64,000 nt of DNA from Choristoneura fumiferana (GCF_025370935.1 NC_133472.1:2566580-2630579); one strand, 5' to 3'. Positions 23,007 through 33,068 are shown, counted from the stretch's first letter. Numbers and translations are program-made. Notes: a model not told the origin generated them from the letters alone.

Positions 23007-23394
23007 ATACAAAAATTATCACACATTGTGACAAATATTTCTTTACCTTGCACATTACGGAATAATATTTCCTGTCAATGTGCCATAAATATTTTTACAT
23101 TATAAGTGCCACTTGAAACTTTACGTTCAAACCAGTTCAAACATGAATTTTTATACTTACAACTATTGCTACATAAATATATTTGCAGCTTGATTCAACC
23201 GCTCTTTTGGTATTAGAAAAATATTTTTGGGTTGTCTGACGTTTTCAGTTATTTAATTAACACCGCCTCCGGAGATACGGACGAGGAGCTGCCAGCTCTT
23301 TCGGCTATATACTAAATAGACAGTTATTGTGTACCTTGTTGTTATTGTTACCTTGTTTATATGCCGACAAACATTTTATTTCTTCATTTTATTA

Positions 23395-23577
23395 TCTAAC
23401 ATCTGGTAGCATATCTGACTGGTAGCATATACGCGTCAGTATAGTGTGGTAGTGGTGATAGATGGGTTTGTGTGATTTGTGGTGATCTTACAGTGTGGGG
23501 GTGGAGGAACTGCATGAACACGCATATCTTGGACAAACTTAGCTATCATAAGGTCGCAGGTGAGCAAAGAAACACTT
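23395..23577 (+). repeat. Repeat E, internally deleted copy
   Basis: ACGCGTCAGTATAGTGTGG, GATGGGTTTGTGTGATTTGT, GGTGGAGGAACTGCATGAAC and TAGCTATCATAAGGTCGCAG match the other E copies. The GATGAGCTCTGGTTGAG part is missing. Confidence 0.75.
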
Positions 23578-24059
23578 TTAGTTCATTTTATTTATTACCT
23601 CCAAGTTCAGACTGCTCAGGTTATTGAACTCTCCGTCTATACATGGTTTCCGATTTTTCCCGCACAGTTTGAGCAGCGATCCAGATGCCGCATGGGAGTA
23701 CCGCACGCGCAGCCACTAAAATAGATCTTAACTAGGTTAATTCACTGTACCAGCTTTTTTCCCGCACAACTACAGAACATTGTCGACTAAGTAGACGTAG
23801 GTACGGGAGCGACAAATAGCAGCAAAGTTTGACAGAATCAGCTAGTTTTTCTAAGCTTTTTTTAATGTTGTTTAGAGAGACCATAGTATAGTATAGTAAA
23901 GCACTGGGCCACCATGGCTTTAACAAAAAGTGCAGTGAGGAAAAAATAAGTATTAACCTTTTCGCCATACAATGTCGACAGGTGTAATAAAATAATGGAT
24001 AAAAAAAGTAAAGAAAAGCTCTTTTTACATATATGCAATTCATTATATCAGCCATAGGT

Positions 24060-24440
24060 AGTCACGTTTATGCAAGAAATGTGTGTTTATGCAGTTCTCC
24101 CACGTCCACACTATAAGAACACACACAAATCACACAAACCCAACTATCACCGCTACCTCACTACACTGACGCGTTTCGAACTCAACCAGAGCTCATCTTC
24201 AGAAAAACACAACCGTTCGCCATGCGATCAGATGTTACACACCATCTATTATTTGATAGCATGATGAACGGTTGTGTTGCTCTGAAGATGAGATCTGGTT
24301 GAGATTGAAACGCGTCAGTGTAGTGTGGTGGTGACAGATGGGTTTGTGTGATTTGTGTGTTCTTACAGTGCGGAGGTGGAGGAGCTGCGTGAACAAACAT
24401 TTCTTGCATAAGCGTAGCTATCATAAAGGTCGCGGGTGAG
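24060..24440. repeat. Repeat E, inverted pair forming a palindrome
   Basis: Two E copies face away from a short centre near 24235. The left arm has CATCTTCAGAAAAACACAAC and GACGCGTTTCGAACTCAACC; the right arm has GTTGTGTTGCTCTGAAGATG and GTGTAGTGTGGTGGTGACAG. Arms are about 180 bp with scattered differences. Confidence 0.75.
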
Positions 24441-24538
24441 CAAAGTAATTATTTCAGCACTATTGACACTTTTAAGTTAATACCTTATAAGAAATTCCAA
24501 CATCGCATTTATCCACATAGCGCTAAAGCAAATAAAAA

Positions 24539-24770
24539 TGTTTCATTTCATTTCATTTCATTTCATTTCATTTCATTTCATTTCATTTCATTTCATTTCA
24601 TTTCATTTCATTTAATTTCATTTAATTTCATTTCATTTCATTTCATTTCATTTCATTTATTCTTTCATTTCATTTCATTTAATTTCATTTCATTTCATTT
24701 CATTTCATTTCATTTCATTTCATTTCATTTCATTTCAGTTCATTTAATTTAATTTAATTTCATTTCATTT
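24539..24770. repeat. (TTTCA)n microsatellite
   Basis: About 230 bp of TTTCA with occasional TTTAA, TTTAT and TTCAG variants. Length is likely polymorphic. Confidence 0.97.
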
Positions 24771-24779
24771 CAGTCCATC

Positions 24780-25190
24780 GATATGGACCTCCGATAAGTA
24801 ACGCCCGATTCAACAAATAATTTAATGAAACATCCACTAAACTACTATTAGTAAGACACTATTAAATTACAATAAACAAACGATGAACACGACACGTTCC
24901 GACCGTTTATTAAAAGACTATACAAAAGTGAAATATCAAACATCTTCACGAATCCGCTCATATTATGTCCGGTGATGTAAACAAACGGGAAGGCAATGAA
25001 AAATGTCTTGAGCAAACAAAGTGGATTCCTTGGAAGTATTTTTTTTGTTATTACTCATGCATGAGGTTAATCGAAAAATGACGTATTGGAGCCAAGGTGA
25101 GTCAAAGGGCCACGTGGCGTTGCCTTGCTTTTAGCGTGTGATAACGCTCTACTTACCCATTGGAAGGTGGATTATCTCATCGCAGCCTTT
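24780..25190. other. No gene recognised
   Basis: No repeat or coding signal noticed. Confidence 0.4.
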
Positions 25191-25196
25191 ACTGCT

Positions 25197-25322
25197 GGGC
25201 TACTACGAAACTCGGAACTCGAAGTACGTGTCGTGCGGTCCCTCTCGCTCTCGTATTAAATAGTATAAGTGTCAGAGGGACCCCACGACACAAACAACGA
25301 GTTTCGAATTTCGTAGTAGCCC
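25197..25322. mobile_element. MITE M2
   Basis: GGGCTACTACGAAACTCGGA at the left and ATTTCGTAGTAGCCC at the right, with CGTGCGGTCCCTCTCGCTC and GTGTCAGAGGGACCCCACG inside. The 141-codon frame spanning it comes from the palindrome. Confidence 0.88.
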
Positions 25323-25325
25323 TGC

Positions 25326-25396
25326 TGACACTTGTACTATTTAATACGAGAGCGAGAGGGACGGTACGATACGAACTTCGAGTTTCGAGTAGCCCC
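25326..25396. mobile_element. MITE M2, right half only
   Basis: Starts TGACACTTGTACTATTTAAT and ends ACTTCGAGTTTCGAGTAGCC. It directly abuts the full copy at 25197, as after unequal exchange or a tandem insertion. Confidence 0.75.
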
Positions 25397-25520
25397 GCAG
25401 GGCGTAACATTCATACCGGTCAGTATTGGAAAGTCTATAACTATAAGACATACGAAGATCTGTTCTTGGGAACCTGTCATCCATTTTCGTTGCGAGAAAA
25501 ACTACATAACTACATAGATT
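25397..25520 (+). repeat. Dispersed repeat R6
   Basis: GGTCAGTATTGGAAAGTCTA, ATAAGACATACGAAGATCTG and TTCTTGGGAACCTGTCATCC. A reversed diverged copy is split around the SINE at 25714, and another piece follows the SINE ending at 26808. Confidence 0.65.
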
Positions 25521-25713
25521 TAAAAAATACTTGTACTCAGCTAATAAAGCTTATATTATTTTTATATTTGGAAATCGATAGGTAGGTCATAAGCAATAAA
25601 TGTTTCTATGAAACACGATATCTAGCTAGAATTAATAAAATGCATTGTTCATATTATTATTCTTTGACATTGTAAGTTTTAATTTTTAAATCGTCAAAGT
25701 TTCAAAAGAACAG

Positions 25714-25989
25714 ATTTTTTTTTTTATTCGACTGGATGGCAATCGAGCAAGTGGGTCTCCTGATGGTAAGAGATCACCACCGCCCATACGCATCACCAAG
25801 GGTATTCCAGATGCGTTGCCAACCTAGAGGCCTAAGATGGGATACCTCAAGTGCCAGTAATTTCACCGGCTGTCTTACTCTCCACGCCGAAACACAACAG
25901 CGCAAGCACTGCTGCTTCACGGCAGGATTAGTGAGCAAGATGGTGGTAGCAATCCAGGCGGATCTTGCACAAGTTCCTACCACCTGCAA
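25714..25989 (-). mobile_element. Metulj-like SINE S3, near full length
   Basis: On the minus strand: CAGGTGGTAGGAACTTGTGC, GCCGTGAAGCAGCAGTGCTT, TTTCGGCGTGGAGAGTAAGA, GTATCCCATCTTAGGCCTCT, ACCATCAGGAGACCCACTTG and a terminal AATAAAAAAAAAAAA. It sits inside a copy of R6: left flank AAGAACAGA, right flank ATCTTAGTACGTCTTGTAG. Confidence 0.88.
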
Positions 25990-26063
25990 TATGCAATATA
26001 TCTTAGTACGTCTTGTAGTTTCAGACTTTCCCATACTGATCGATCTAAATGTTACACCCTGTA

Positions 26064-26280
26064 AACCTCCCACTGCTGGGAACAGGTCTCTCGAAATGAG
26101 AGGGTTTGGGCCTTAGACCCCGTACGCACTATGCGGCTAACCGCGCGGTTTTAGCGTGCCGTCTCTCTTCAAAGTATCGCTAGAGAAAGAGACGGCGTGC
26201 TAAAATAGTGCGTACGGGGTCTTAGGTCCCACGTGGGCCCAGTGCTGATTGGAAACTCCACACATACCATTAATCAACCG
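26064..26280 (-). mobile_element. SINE S2 fragment interrupted by a MITE
   Basis: CCTCCCACTGCTGGGAACAG to GAGAGGGTTTGGGCC, then, after the insertion, GGTCCCACGTGGGCCCAGTG to CACACATACCATTAAT. This is the S2 3' half in reverse orientation. Confidence 0.82.
26116..26221. mobile_element. 106-bp MITE with TTA target duplication
   Basis: Perfect 17-bp terminal inverted repeats GACCCCGTACGCACTAT, then a longer imperfect stem (TTTTAGCGTGCCGTCTCT against AGAGACGGCGTGCTAAAA). TTA flanks both ends (26113-26115, 26222-26224), and removing the insert restores SINE S2. A TTA duplication suits PIF/Harbinger elements; the family is inferred. Confidence 0.88.
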
Positions 26281-26553
26281 ATTTCAATAAGATTTCAAGG
26301 AGGTTCTCAATTCGTCTGTATGTTTTTATGTGTGTGCTTGTTATGCGATAACTCCGCCAATTGTGGGCCGAATTTCAAAATTCTTTATTTTGTTCTAAAA
26401 GACATAGTTCCGAGGTGGTCCCATAGACACCAAACCAGGATCTGATGCCATCATCAGATCTTAGAGAAATCGAGGGCAACCCTCTAATTTTTAAGGCACA
26501 CCTATAGCGATTTTGGCATTTTTAACACCAAGTAAAGTCCAATTTTTAACACC

Positions 26554-26808
26554 AAGATTCGCTTGGATTGCTACCACCATCTTGCTCACTAATCCTGCCG
26601 TGAAGCAGCAGTGCTTGCACTGTTGTGTTTCGGCGTGGAGAGTAAGACAGCCGGTGAAATTACTGGCACTTGAGGTATCCCATCTTAGGCCTCTAGGTTG
26701 GCAACGCATCTGGAATACCCTTGGTGTTGCAGATGTTTATGGCCGGTGGTGATCTCTTACCATCAGGAGACCCACTTGCTCGATTGCCATCCAGTCGAAT
26801 AAAAAAAA
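26554..26808 (+). mobile_element. Metulj-like SINE S3, near full length
   Basis: Starts near AGATTCGCTTGGATTGCTAC and ends GCCATCCAGTCGAATAAAAA. It is followed at once by TCTGTTCTTAGGAATCATGT, the R6 phrase that also borders the copy at 25714. Confidence 0.87.
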
Positions 26809-27028
26809 TCTGTTCTTAGGAATCATGTCACCGATTTTAATAACAAGAAAAACTGCATTCATACATTCAAAAAGTATCATTTGGTGAAATGGACCTGATA
26901 AAGAAGACCGTAGGTACGTACTCTGTTATAAAATAATGTAACTATGCCGTGTTTGAGCTAAATGGAATCGTTGTCAGATGCACTTTGGCTACAAATCACT
27001 AAAAACCATGAAAAAAAAACTTATAACA

Positions 27029-27224
27029 AAAAATGGAACCGACTTCAAAACCTTGAAAATAATTTTCTATCAGTCTGAAGTCGGTGCCTCAGCACGAGCC
27101 AGCAAGAGTGATGGAAGTCCAATATATGTATAGTATGTAGGTGAGGTGCTGGCTAGTGCTAAGGCACCGACTTCAGACTGATAGAAAATTATTTTCAAGG
27201 TTTTGAAGTCGGTTCCATTTTTTT
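27029..27224. mobile_element. Hairpin MITE, about 60-bp arms
   Basis: Left arm about 27031-27089 (AATGGAACCGACTTCAAAAC to CTGAAGTCGGTGCCT); right arm from 27162 is its complement (AGGCACCGACTTCAGACTG to GTCGGTTCCATTTTT). The outer A/T runs also mirror. The spacer is about 72 bp. Confidence 0.88.
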
Positions 27225-27254
27225 TTAAAAAGTTTGTTATTCTTTAACAGTGAT

Positions 27255-27406
27255 TTCCGCTCACGATGTCTCCTCCGCCGTATATCTCGTGGTAAACAAA
27301 TGTAATTTCGCACATAAATTTCAAAAAAAGAGGTGTGTGTTAGAGCTCGAACCCACGACCCTTTGCAAGAGAGGCAATAAGTCAAACCACTAGGCCACCA
27401 CGACTT
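27255..27406 (-). mobile_element. SINE S2, 5' half
   Basis: The minus strand has GTCGTGGTGGCCTAGTGG, B-box region GTCGTGGGTTCGAGCTC, then TGAAATTTATGTGCGAAATT. The 3' body is lost. Confidence 0.8.
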
Positions 27407-27539
27407 TACATAGGTGGATGCACAGTTGTTTTTCATTATAACTGCAACGACTGTGAACTTTAGATAATTTTATTGAATCAGAGGACTTTGCGGAAGTCCA
27501 TATCAATATGAACTAAAAACAACTACTTTCATAACTCTT

Positions 27540-27720
27540 TATGGTAACCTTATAGTAGCTTCGTCTACGTATGCAACAAATGTGTTCATAAGCTACATCC
27601 ACACTGTAAAACACGCACACAAATCCAACTATCGCAAACACCAACGTGGACGCGTTTCGAACTTCTCAGAGCAACACAACCTTTCACCATGCAGACCTTA
27701 AGCCACGTAGTCAGTTTCTC
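27540..27720 (-). repeat. Repeat E, diverged copy
   Basis: CCACACTGTAAAACACGCAC, GTGGACGCGTTTCGAAC, CAGAGCAACACAACC and TTTCACCATGCAGAC match E in reverse. Confidence 0.65.
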
Positions 27721-27724
27721 CAAC

Positions 27725-28030
27725 TGCCTGGCCATCCGGTCTTCTATCTATAGTAATCTGTAAAGAAGAGAAGTTACGTTTTAAATCATTATCCCGGCGC
27801 AAGCTAACAGATTATTACCGAATGTCCGAGTTGAAAATAAATTAGACATAACTTCTGGTCGAGTCATGGGACACTCTCGAAGAGAAGCATTTCCGGTAGG
27901 AAATACTTACACGGTGCTGGCACGGATCAGACTGAGTCAATATACTCTATTTATACAACGAGATTTCAATACGTTGGGGTATACAGGCATGTTAAATGGC
28001 AAAAGTGAACAATGTGTCACACACAATCTA
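27725..28030. other. No gene recognised
   Basis: Short frames without motifs. Confidence 0.4.
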
Positions 28031-28037
28031 AGAGTAG

Positions 28038-28118
28038 CAGGGCTACTACGAAACTCGAAACTCAAAGTTCGTATCGTACCGTCCCTCTCGCTCTCGTATT
28101 AAGTATAAGTGTCAGAGG
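28038..28118. mobile_element. MITE M2, left half
   Basis: GGGCTACTACGAAACTCGAA to TAAGTGTCAGAGGGA; the right arm is gone. Confidence 0.75.
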
Positions 28119-28455
28119 GAAGCTGTTGCAACTACTAGAAAAAGGATAGGTTCCCTCTTTTTCCTAAAGATGCCACCGTACAATTTAAAGGTTTGGGGGG
28201 TTTCAACAACTCTTTATTGCATATTTTCATCTAAATGCGTCCATACTCTATTGCACCTGTACAACCTGACAATCGTCACATAAGTGGTGTGTGACAACGC
28301 TCTACGAAGCCAAAGAGCGGGGTTAGCGGTGTCTCTTTCCAAAGACCGATGTACAATCTTTATGGCCGGGTACTGTAGATATTTTTGTAGGAATCTGTAT
28401 GATGCATATAATTTTCATATTAATGTGAAGTGTATTCAAATAGGTAACAACAGAC

Positions 28456-28620
28456 GGGTTAGTATCATTTCGTCTAAATAGCAGCTGCTCTAATCAGCAA
28501 GTGGTCTAAAATTCGGGTCTATATTAATTCGCATAACTGTGCATAATGTTATACTTATACGGCATAATATGGATTGCCATAACGATAAGTTGACATAAAT
28601 TTAATAAGCATAATATTACT
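28456..28620. mobile_element. Word-arm element fragment
   Basis: GGGTTAGTATCATTTCGTCT, CAGCTGCTCTAATCAGCAAG and TGGTCTAAAATTC match the left arm of 49711-50063. The next 100 bp reiterates GCATAA/TTATGC-type words (CATAATGTTATACTTATACG, GCATAATATGGATTGCCATA) that resemble 43560-43640 reversed. Confidence 0.55.
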
Positions 28621-28744
28621 TTGCATAAGTATTAAACAATATAAATATCAAATTATTGTTTTGATTGTTCATGTTGTTTTATTTACTCAATTAGATCTGA
28701 GAATTATCTATTATCGGGTTGTTATAAATAAATACCTATTTAAC

Positions 28745-28868
28745 TTCGAAGGATAAGCGCCTCGCTCCACCAGAGAAGTGCTGTGCGAGGATAGGTAAAT
28801 GAAGCGTTCCTATTGGTTCATGAAAAATACAATCCTCGCACATTATTGGTGGAAACGGTGCTTAAGTG
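28745..28868. mobile_element. Imperfect fold-back
   Basis: ATAAGCGCCTCGCTCCACCA and GTGCTGTGCGAGGAT pair with ATCCTCGCACATTATTGGTG and GGAAACGGTGCTTAAG. Arms are imperfect. Confidence 0.5.
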
Positions 28869-28904
28869 GGGATAGTCTCATACTTTCCAATACGTATACA
28901 AAGA

Positions 28905-29155
28905 ATATATTTTTTCATCACACTTGCACGTAAACAGTGTCGCAACATGCAGGCTACCTTGGTTGCAACCCCCCAAATAAAACCCTCGACCTTAATGTGT
29001 ATATTATGTAATTTGGAACAATCATATTTTTTCATTTAGAAATATAAAATTTTACTCGCAAATGTGATGGAAAATATTGTATGTCGCACGGGCGGTACTA
29101 GAATTACGAACACATTCTAATAGACTCTCGTTCGTAATTCCTTATTTACCGCCCT
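28905..29155 (-). repeat. Dispersed repeat D, copy 2
   Basis: Reverse complement of 7515-7875 without its GC-rich insert: TCATCACACTTGCACGTAAA, GGCTACCTTGGTTGCAACC, TTTTACTCGCAAATGTGATG, GGCGGTACTAGAATTACGAA. Confidence 0.75.
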
Positions 29156-29266
29156 TAAGACACAATGTACTATTGCCTAACACGCTGTTATAACGGTCAT
29201 GGTATGATACGATGTAATGGGTAGAGGGCTTAACAGGGCAGTTTAGTCCATTTAACCAGTAGTTAA

Positions 29267-29483
29267 TCATCATCATCATCATCATCAGCCTACAGCAGTC
29301 CACTGCTGGACATACGCACTCTATCTTCAGCCCCTCGCATACATCCGCCGCCAGCGACCCTCTTAAGGTCGTCCGTCCGTGCCTCAGGACGCCCTACACT
29401 ACGTTTTCCTTTCCGTGGCCTCCATTCGAGGACTCGTCTGCTCCACCGTGCATCAGTCCTGCGACAGACGTATAAAGCCATTT
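29267..29483 (-). mobile_element. RTE LINE 3' end, frame-damaged
   Basis: The minus strand encodes RRTDARWSRRVLEWRPRKGK and RSVGRP, the RTE reverse-transcriptase C-terminus, then drifts out of frame. The CAT-repeat tail lies at 29267-29287. Confidence 0.85.
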
Positions 29484-29484
29484 C

Positions 29485-29965
29485 GTTCTTTGTGATAATG
29501 TGATTTCGATGTGATACCAGGACTAGTCAAAGCGTGTTATTTACGTTTCACTTTGATACAGAGTATTTGTACGACTTTGTAGCGAAGGGCCTCCCCGCGT
29601 ACAATCCTTTTGATCGCGAGTGTTTATGTAGGTACAGCTTAGGCGATCTCGACCGCGTCTTGTAGGTAAACGTTTAGTTTATAATTAACTAGCTTCTGCC
29701 CGCGGCTTCGCACGCGTAAACCAATTATACTTCGTTTTTATAGCATTAGAAATAAGGTAAACAATCTTGACGAGTCTTTTTATTGAATAACGTTTTTAAA
29801 AAGACAGTGACTATTACTTATGATACCAAAAGCATATAAATGATCATATGTCTTGCTAATTGTTACATATATTTGCTGTGACTTATTTTTCAAAAGTGTT
29901 TTTCAATAAAAGACACGTCAGGATCGCTTACCTTCTTTCTAATCCTAAAAAAATGAAGTATAGAA
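29485..29965. other. F3-like remnant and unassigned sequence
   Basis: An F3 left end (ACTAGCTTCTGCCCGCGGCT) lies at 29690; the remainder is diverged or unique. Confidence 0.45.
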
Positions 29966-29971
29966 GCTATA

Positions 29972-30118
29972 AGTTTCTATAAGTTTCTTGCGGCGCATTC
30001 TTCTTGGCAATGATGGTATTTCCGAAAGCGCTGGTAGTTTAAAAAATGACGTGTAAAAGTGCCCATTGCGGCCTATTTACTGAATAAATGATTTGAATTT
30101 TGAATTTGAATTTTTATA
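29972..30118 (+). repeat. L3 retroelement tail
   Basis: TTTCTTGCGGCGCATTCTTC, CTTGGCAATGATGGTATTTC, CGCTGGTAGTTTAAAAAATG and a terminal TGAATTTGAATTTT repeat. The tail orients it on the plus strand. Confidence 0.72.
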
Positions 30119-30372
30119 GAAGTGTCAGTTGACAAATTTCGGAATTTCACTGAATTCCCACGGGAATTCTCGATGATTATATCGTGGATTTCATTAATGT
30201 TGCATATAAAACAACTGTGGCGAACTTCATGACTGTAAACCAGGGTCGAGATTTCGACTTATCCCGATCCCGTCAGTATCGGGATGTTCAGTTTGTCTTT
30301 GTTGCAAAGATTAGTTTGTTTTGTTTATAATATATGCGAGGATAAAGCCGTGTTGGTATATATATTACTGTA

Positions 30373-30659
30373 CGGTCAAGGACTTTAATTTACGAGCCAC
30401 CATAGAATTTCACAGTAAACGTCATAGTGACATCAAATTCAAATAAAAAAAAAACAAATTCAAATGATTCAGTAATGGGCACTTTTACACGTCATTTTTT
30501 AAACTACCAGCGCTTTCGGAAAGACCATCATTGCCAAGAAGAATGCGCCGCAAGAAACTTGGCAGAAAGTCATCGTATTAATTAACAAGGAAAATCGTAA
30601 TGACTTTTCCTTTGAAAAGGTTCCATGGTGTCTCATGACAGGAATTAAAGCTTTGGACG
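30373..30659. mobile_element. MITE M5 interrupted by an L3 tail
   Basis: Left ACGGTCAAGGACTTTAATTT and GTCATAGTGACATC; right GTATTAATTAACAAGG, CCTTTGAAAAGGTTCCATGG and GGAATTAAAGCTTTGGACG. These match the intact copy at 17479-17622 once 30435-30574 is skipped. Confidence 0.85.
30435..30570 (-). mobile_element. L3 retroelement tail inserted in MITE M5
   Basis: On the minus strand it ends GAATCATTTGAATTTG with an A/T-rich tail. CATC is present on both sides (30431-30434, 30571-30574). Sequence matches 29972-30118 reversed. Confidence 0.82.
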
Positions 30660-30664
30660 TACAT

Positions 30665-31435
30665 CTCTTTCTCTTGTTAACTGTTATTTTCATGTTTTTT
30701 TATACAATAAAGAGTTAAACAATACTACAATACAATTATGAAACTCGCACGTCGCCATTATATCATAAAGCCACATTATCCACTCACACTTAAATGCATT
30801 ATTACGTAACAGTCGCATAAACTACTATTTTACTTGATTTAACTACAGTCGAAAATTCCGATTTTAAATATGTCAATTGCAAGGGCGCTGTGGGCGGGCC
30901 ACTCCCGTTAATCCTCGGCCACAAGGGCCTCTCCTGACGAGACCCTCAGGCCTTGAGGCTTCTCTGTCCTGGGATGAAATGCAATTCGATATTCACAATA
31001 AAATTCATTGTCTGGATGTACGATTAATTCCGAACTCGGAAGTATGAATACGATACTGCTTGAGTGACCATAATTGTCGTTTCAGCACGCCGGGACTGAA
31101 ATTCTGAAATATATTCTAAAAAGTCGTATCGTACTGTGAAATACATAATATTGATACGACCTGTCACCGTAATGTCTTACATTGTTGTCGTGTTTTGCGA
31201 GCCATAAATGAGTCGGCTGTTAAATGTACATATATAGGCAGTTTTGGGTACTGGGTTTAGGTTATCTATGGCCAACTTTTCGTGCAGTGTCGTAAAAATG
31301 GTATTTACATAGTTACCAATTCGAACAGGGTCAGCGTGGGAACTGCGGTTGAAAGCCTCATTATGAAAAGTGGCCTATACAAAGCAGTGAGACCGGTAAA
31401 TGATCGGTTGAAATTTCGAAATTTTATCTGGATTT
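30665..31435. other. No gene recognised
   Basis: GCGGGCCACTCCCGTTAATC and CCTCTCCTGACGAGACCCTC at 30890-30970 may be part of an old retroelement. Nothing else recognised. Confidence 0.35.
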
Positions 31436-31443
31436 CGTAGAAA

Positions 31444-31745
31444 TATAGGAATAAAGAACAACGCAGAAGAACTAAGGTTACCGACATAGCCCGAAGAATT
31501 GCGAAACTAAAGTGGCAGTGGGCGGGGCACATTGCTCGCAGGACGGATGGCCGATGGGGCCAGAAGGTTCTCGAATGGCGTCCGCGGACCGGGAGACGAG
31601 CTGTCGGTAGGCCTCCAACAAGATGGAGCGACGACTTGGTTAAGATCGCGGGATCGCGGTGGATGCGGAAAGCACAAGACCGGTCTGAGTGGAGAGCCTT
31701 GGGGGAGGCCTATGTCCAGCAGTGGACGTCTTTCGGCTGACATGA
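31444..31745 (+). mobile_element. RTE LINE 3' end, reading frame intact
   Basis: The frame from 31444 reads KYRNKEQRRRTKVTDIARR, AKLKWQWAGHIARRTDGRWG, KVLEWRPRTGRRAVGRP, TRWSDDLVKIAG and EAYVQQWTSFG, with stop TGA at 31738-31740. This is the C-terminal segment of an RTE-type reverse transcriptase. The RT catalytic core and endonuclease are absent (5' truncation). The tail is a short CATGATGATAGG. Confidence 0.92.
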
Positions 31746-31754
31746 TGATAGGAA

Positions 31755-31893
31755 TAAAAAGTAGACTAAATGTTATTTCACATGTCCAGCTACCTACATA
31801 ACAAATTTCATTCCAATCCGTGAAGCAGTTCTAGCGTAAAAGATTAACGAACATACACACAAACTTTCACATTTATAATACGTATTAGTAGAA
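31755..31893 (+). repeat. F3 repeat, 3' piece
   Basis: AAAAGTAGACTAAATGTTA, GTCCAGCTACCTACATAACA, CAAACTTTCACATTTATAAT, TAGTAG. Confidence 0.65.
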
Positions 31894-31949
31894 ATTAGTA
31901 GTTTTAGTGATAATACTCGTAAATTATCTTTTACCACAAATACAAGGGT

Positions 31950-32187
31950 AATAACCTAACAAACAAAAAGTTGGAAAACCCCGACCTTGTCACTTCAAAG
32001 ATCAATATCTCATAAATGGCTGAACCGATTTTGACGAAACATGTCTAAGACCATCGCTAGAAAACCTACTTTTAAATAAAAAAACCGCATTCAAATCGGT
32101 CCACCCGTTTAAGAGCTATGGTACCACAGACAGACAGACACAATAGCGGTCAAACTTATAACACCCCTCTTTTTGCGTCGGAGGTTA
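31950..32187 (-). repeat. F2 dispersed repeat
   Basis: On the minus strand: ACCTCCGACGCAAAAAGAGG, GGTGTTATAAGTTTGACCGC, GGTGGACCGATTTGAATGCG and a final AACTTTTTGTTTGTTAGGTT. Plus-strand copies lie at 42031, 45161 and 61057. Confidence 0.8.
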
Positions 32188-32189
32188 AG

Positions 32190-32612
32190 AAACTGATCCA
32201 GACGCATCCCCTGCTCATCCGATACGTTCAAATACCTCGGAAGTTGTTCAATTTAGAACATCTCTTTGCAAGTCAATGACACCGAACGGTATTTATTTCG
32301 AAAAAGGTATGGCAACACTGGCATTTTTATGGCGGTTTAAAAATATAGCAGTGGCGTGCGGTCGTCCTTTCACCTTTCATAGTTCGAGCTGGGTTGCCAT
32401 AAATTAAAATAAAGTAGTGATGGTAGAATTTGATGTATACCCGGACTGTTTTAGCTTTTGTCGGTTTGTACAATTATAAGTCACTAGAATAGTTTGAATC
32501 GCATGTAGTAATTCACGACGCAACGCGCAATGCGATGCAGTTTATCTACACAAATCACAGAACTTAATAGAAGACGAATAAAAATGTAAGGTTAGCAATA
32601 AACACGAGATAC
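32190..32612. other. No gene recognised
   Basis: No repeat family or motif noticed. Confidence 0.4.
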
Positions 32613-32616
32613 CTTA

Positions 32617-33012
32617 GGGTGCGTTCAAGTATTACGTAACGCAATTAGGGGGGGAGGGTCTTGTAAAAACTTACGATGCGTTACAGTTGGGTTTGAAACT
32701 ACGCGTTGCGTCACAGTTTTTTTTTGTAACGAGTACATATTATTAATGTCATAAAAAGTGGGAAATTCGCATCATCAGTTATTGTTCTTGGCCTATAAAT
32801 GCTCTCATACTGAGGTGCCAGTGTGACTGTGTCAAGAAATGCCAGCTTAATTCGGAAACTGCTAAAGAAAAGCTAAAAAATGGTAATTAGGGTGTTACGT
32901 AACTTTTAGGAAGGGGTAGGGAAAGAAAAATGTTACGGCGCGTTACATGGGGGGAAGGGGGGTGGGGTCAAAAATCTCCACAAAAATGCGTTACGTATTA
33001 ATTGAACGCCCC
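32617..33012. mobile_element. MITE with GCGTTCAA...TACGTAACGC ends
   Basis: Left GGGTGCGTTCAAGTATTACG and right (reversed) GGGGCGTTCAATTAATACGT form imperfect terminal inverted repeats. Subterminal GTTACG-type words and G-rich runs lie near both ends. Interior non-coding. Confidence 0.75.
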
Positions 33013-33063
33013 GTTACCAGACTAAAAATCACACGTTTATTTTATGTGACGACGATAAAGTGT

Positions 33064-33068
<5 letters not shown>

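Noticed and set aside
24070..24424. Frames rich in NQSSSSEKHN-type text
   Set aside because: They are translations of repeat E, present in both strands of the palindrome.
25160..25585. 141-codon frame
   Set aside because: It runs through palindromic MITE M2 and repeat R6; the amino-acid text (RAVPLALVLNSISVRGT and similar) recurs in every M2 copy in several frames.
25736..26116. 126-codon frame and similar frames at 754, 18130, 26491 and 37186
   Set aside because: All are translations of the S3 SINE in either strand and not conserved proteins.
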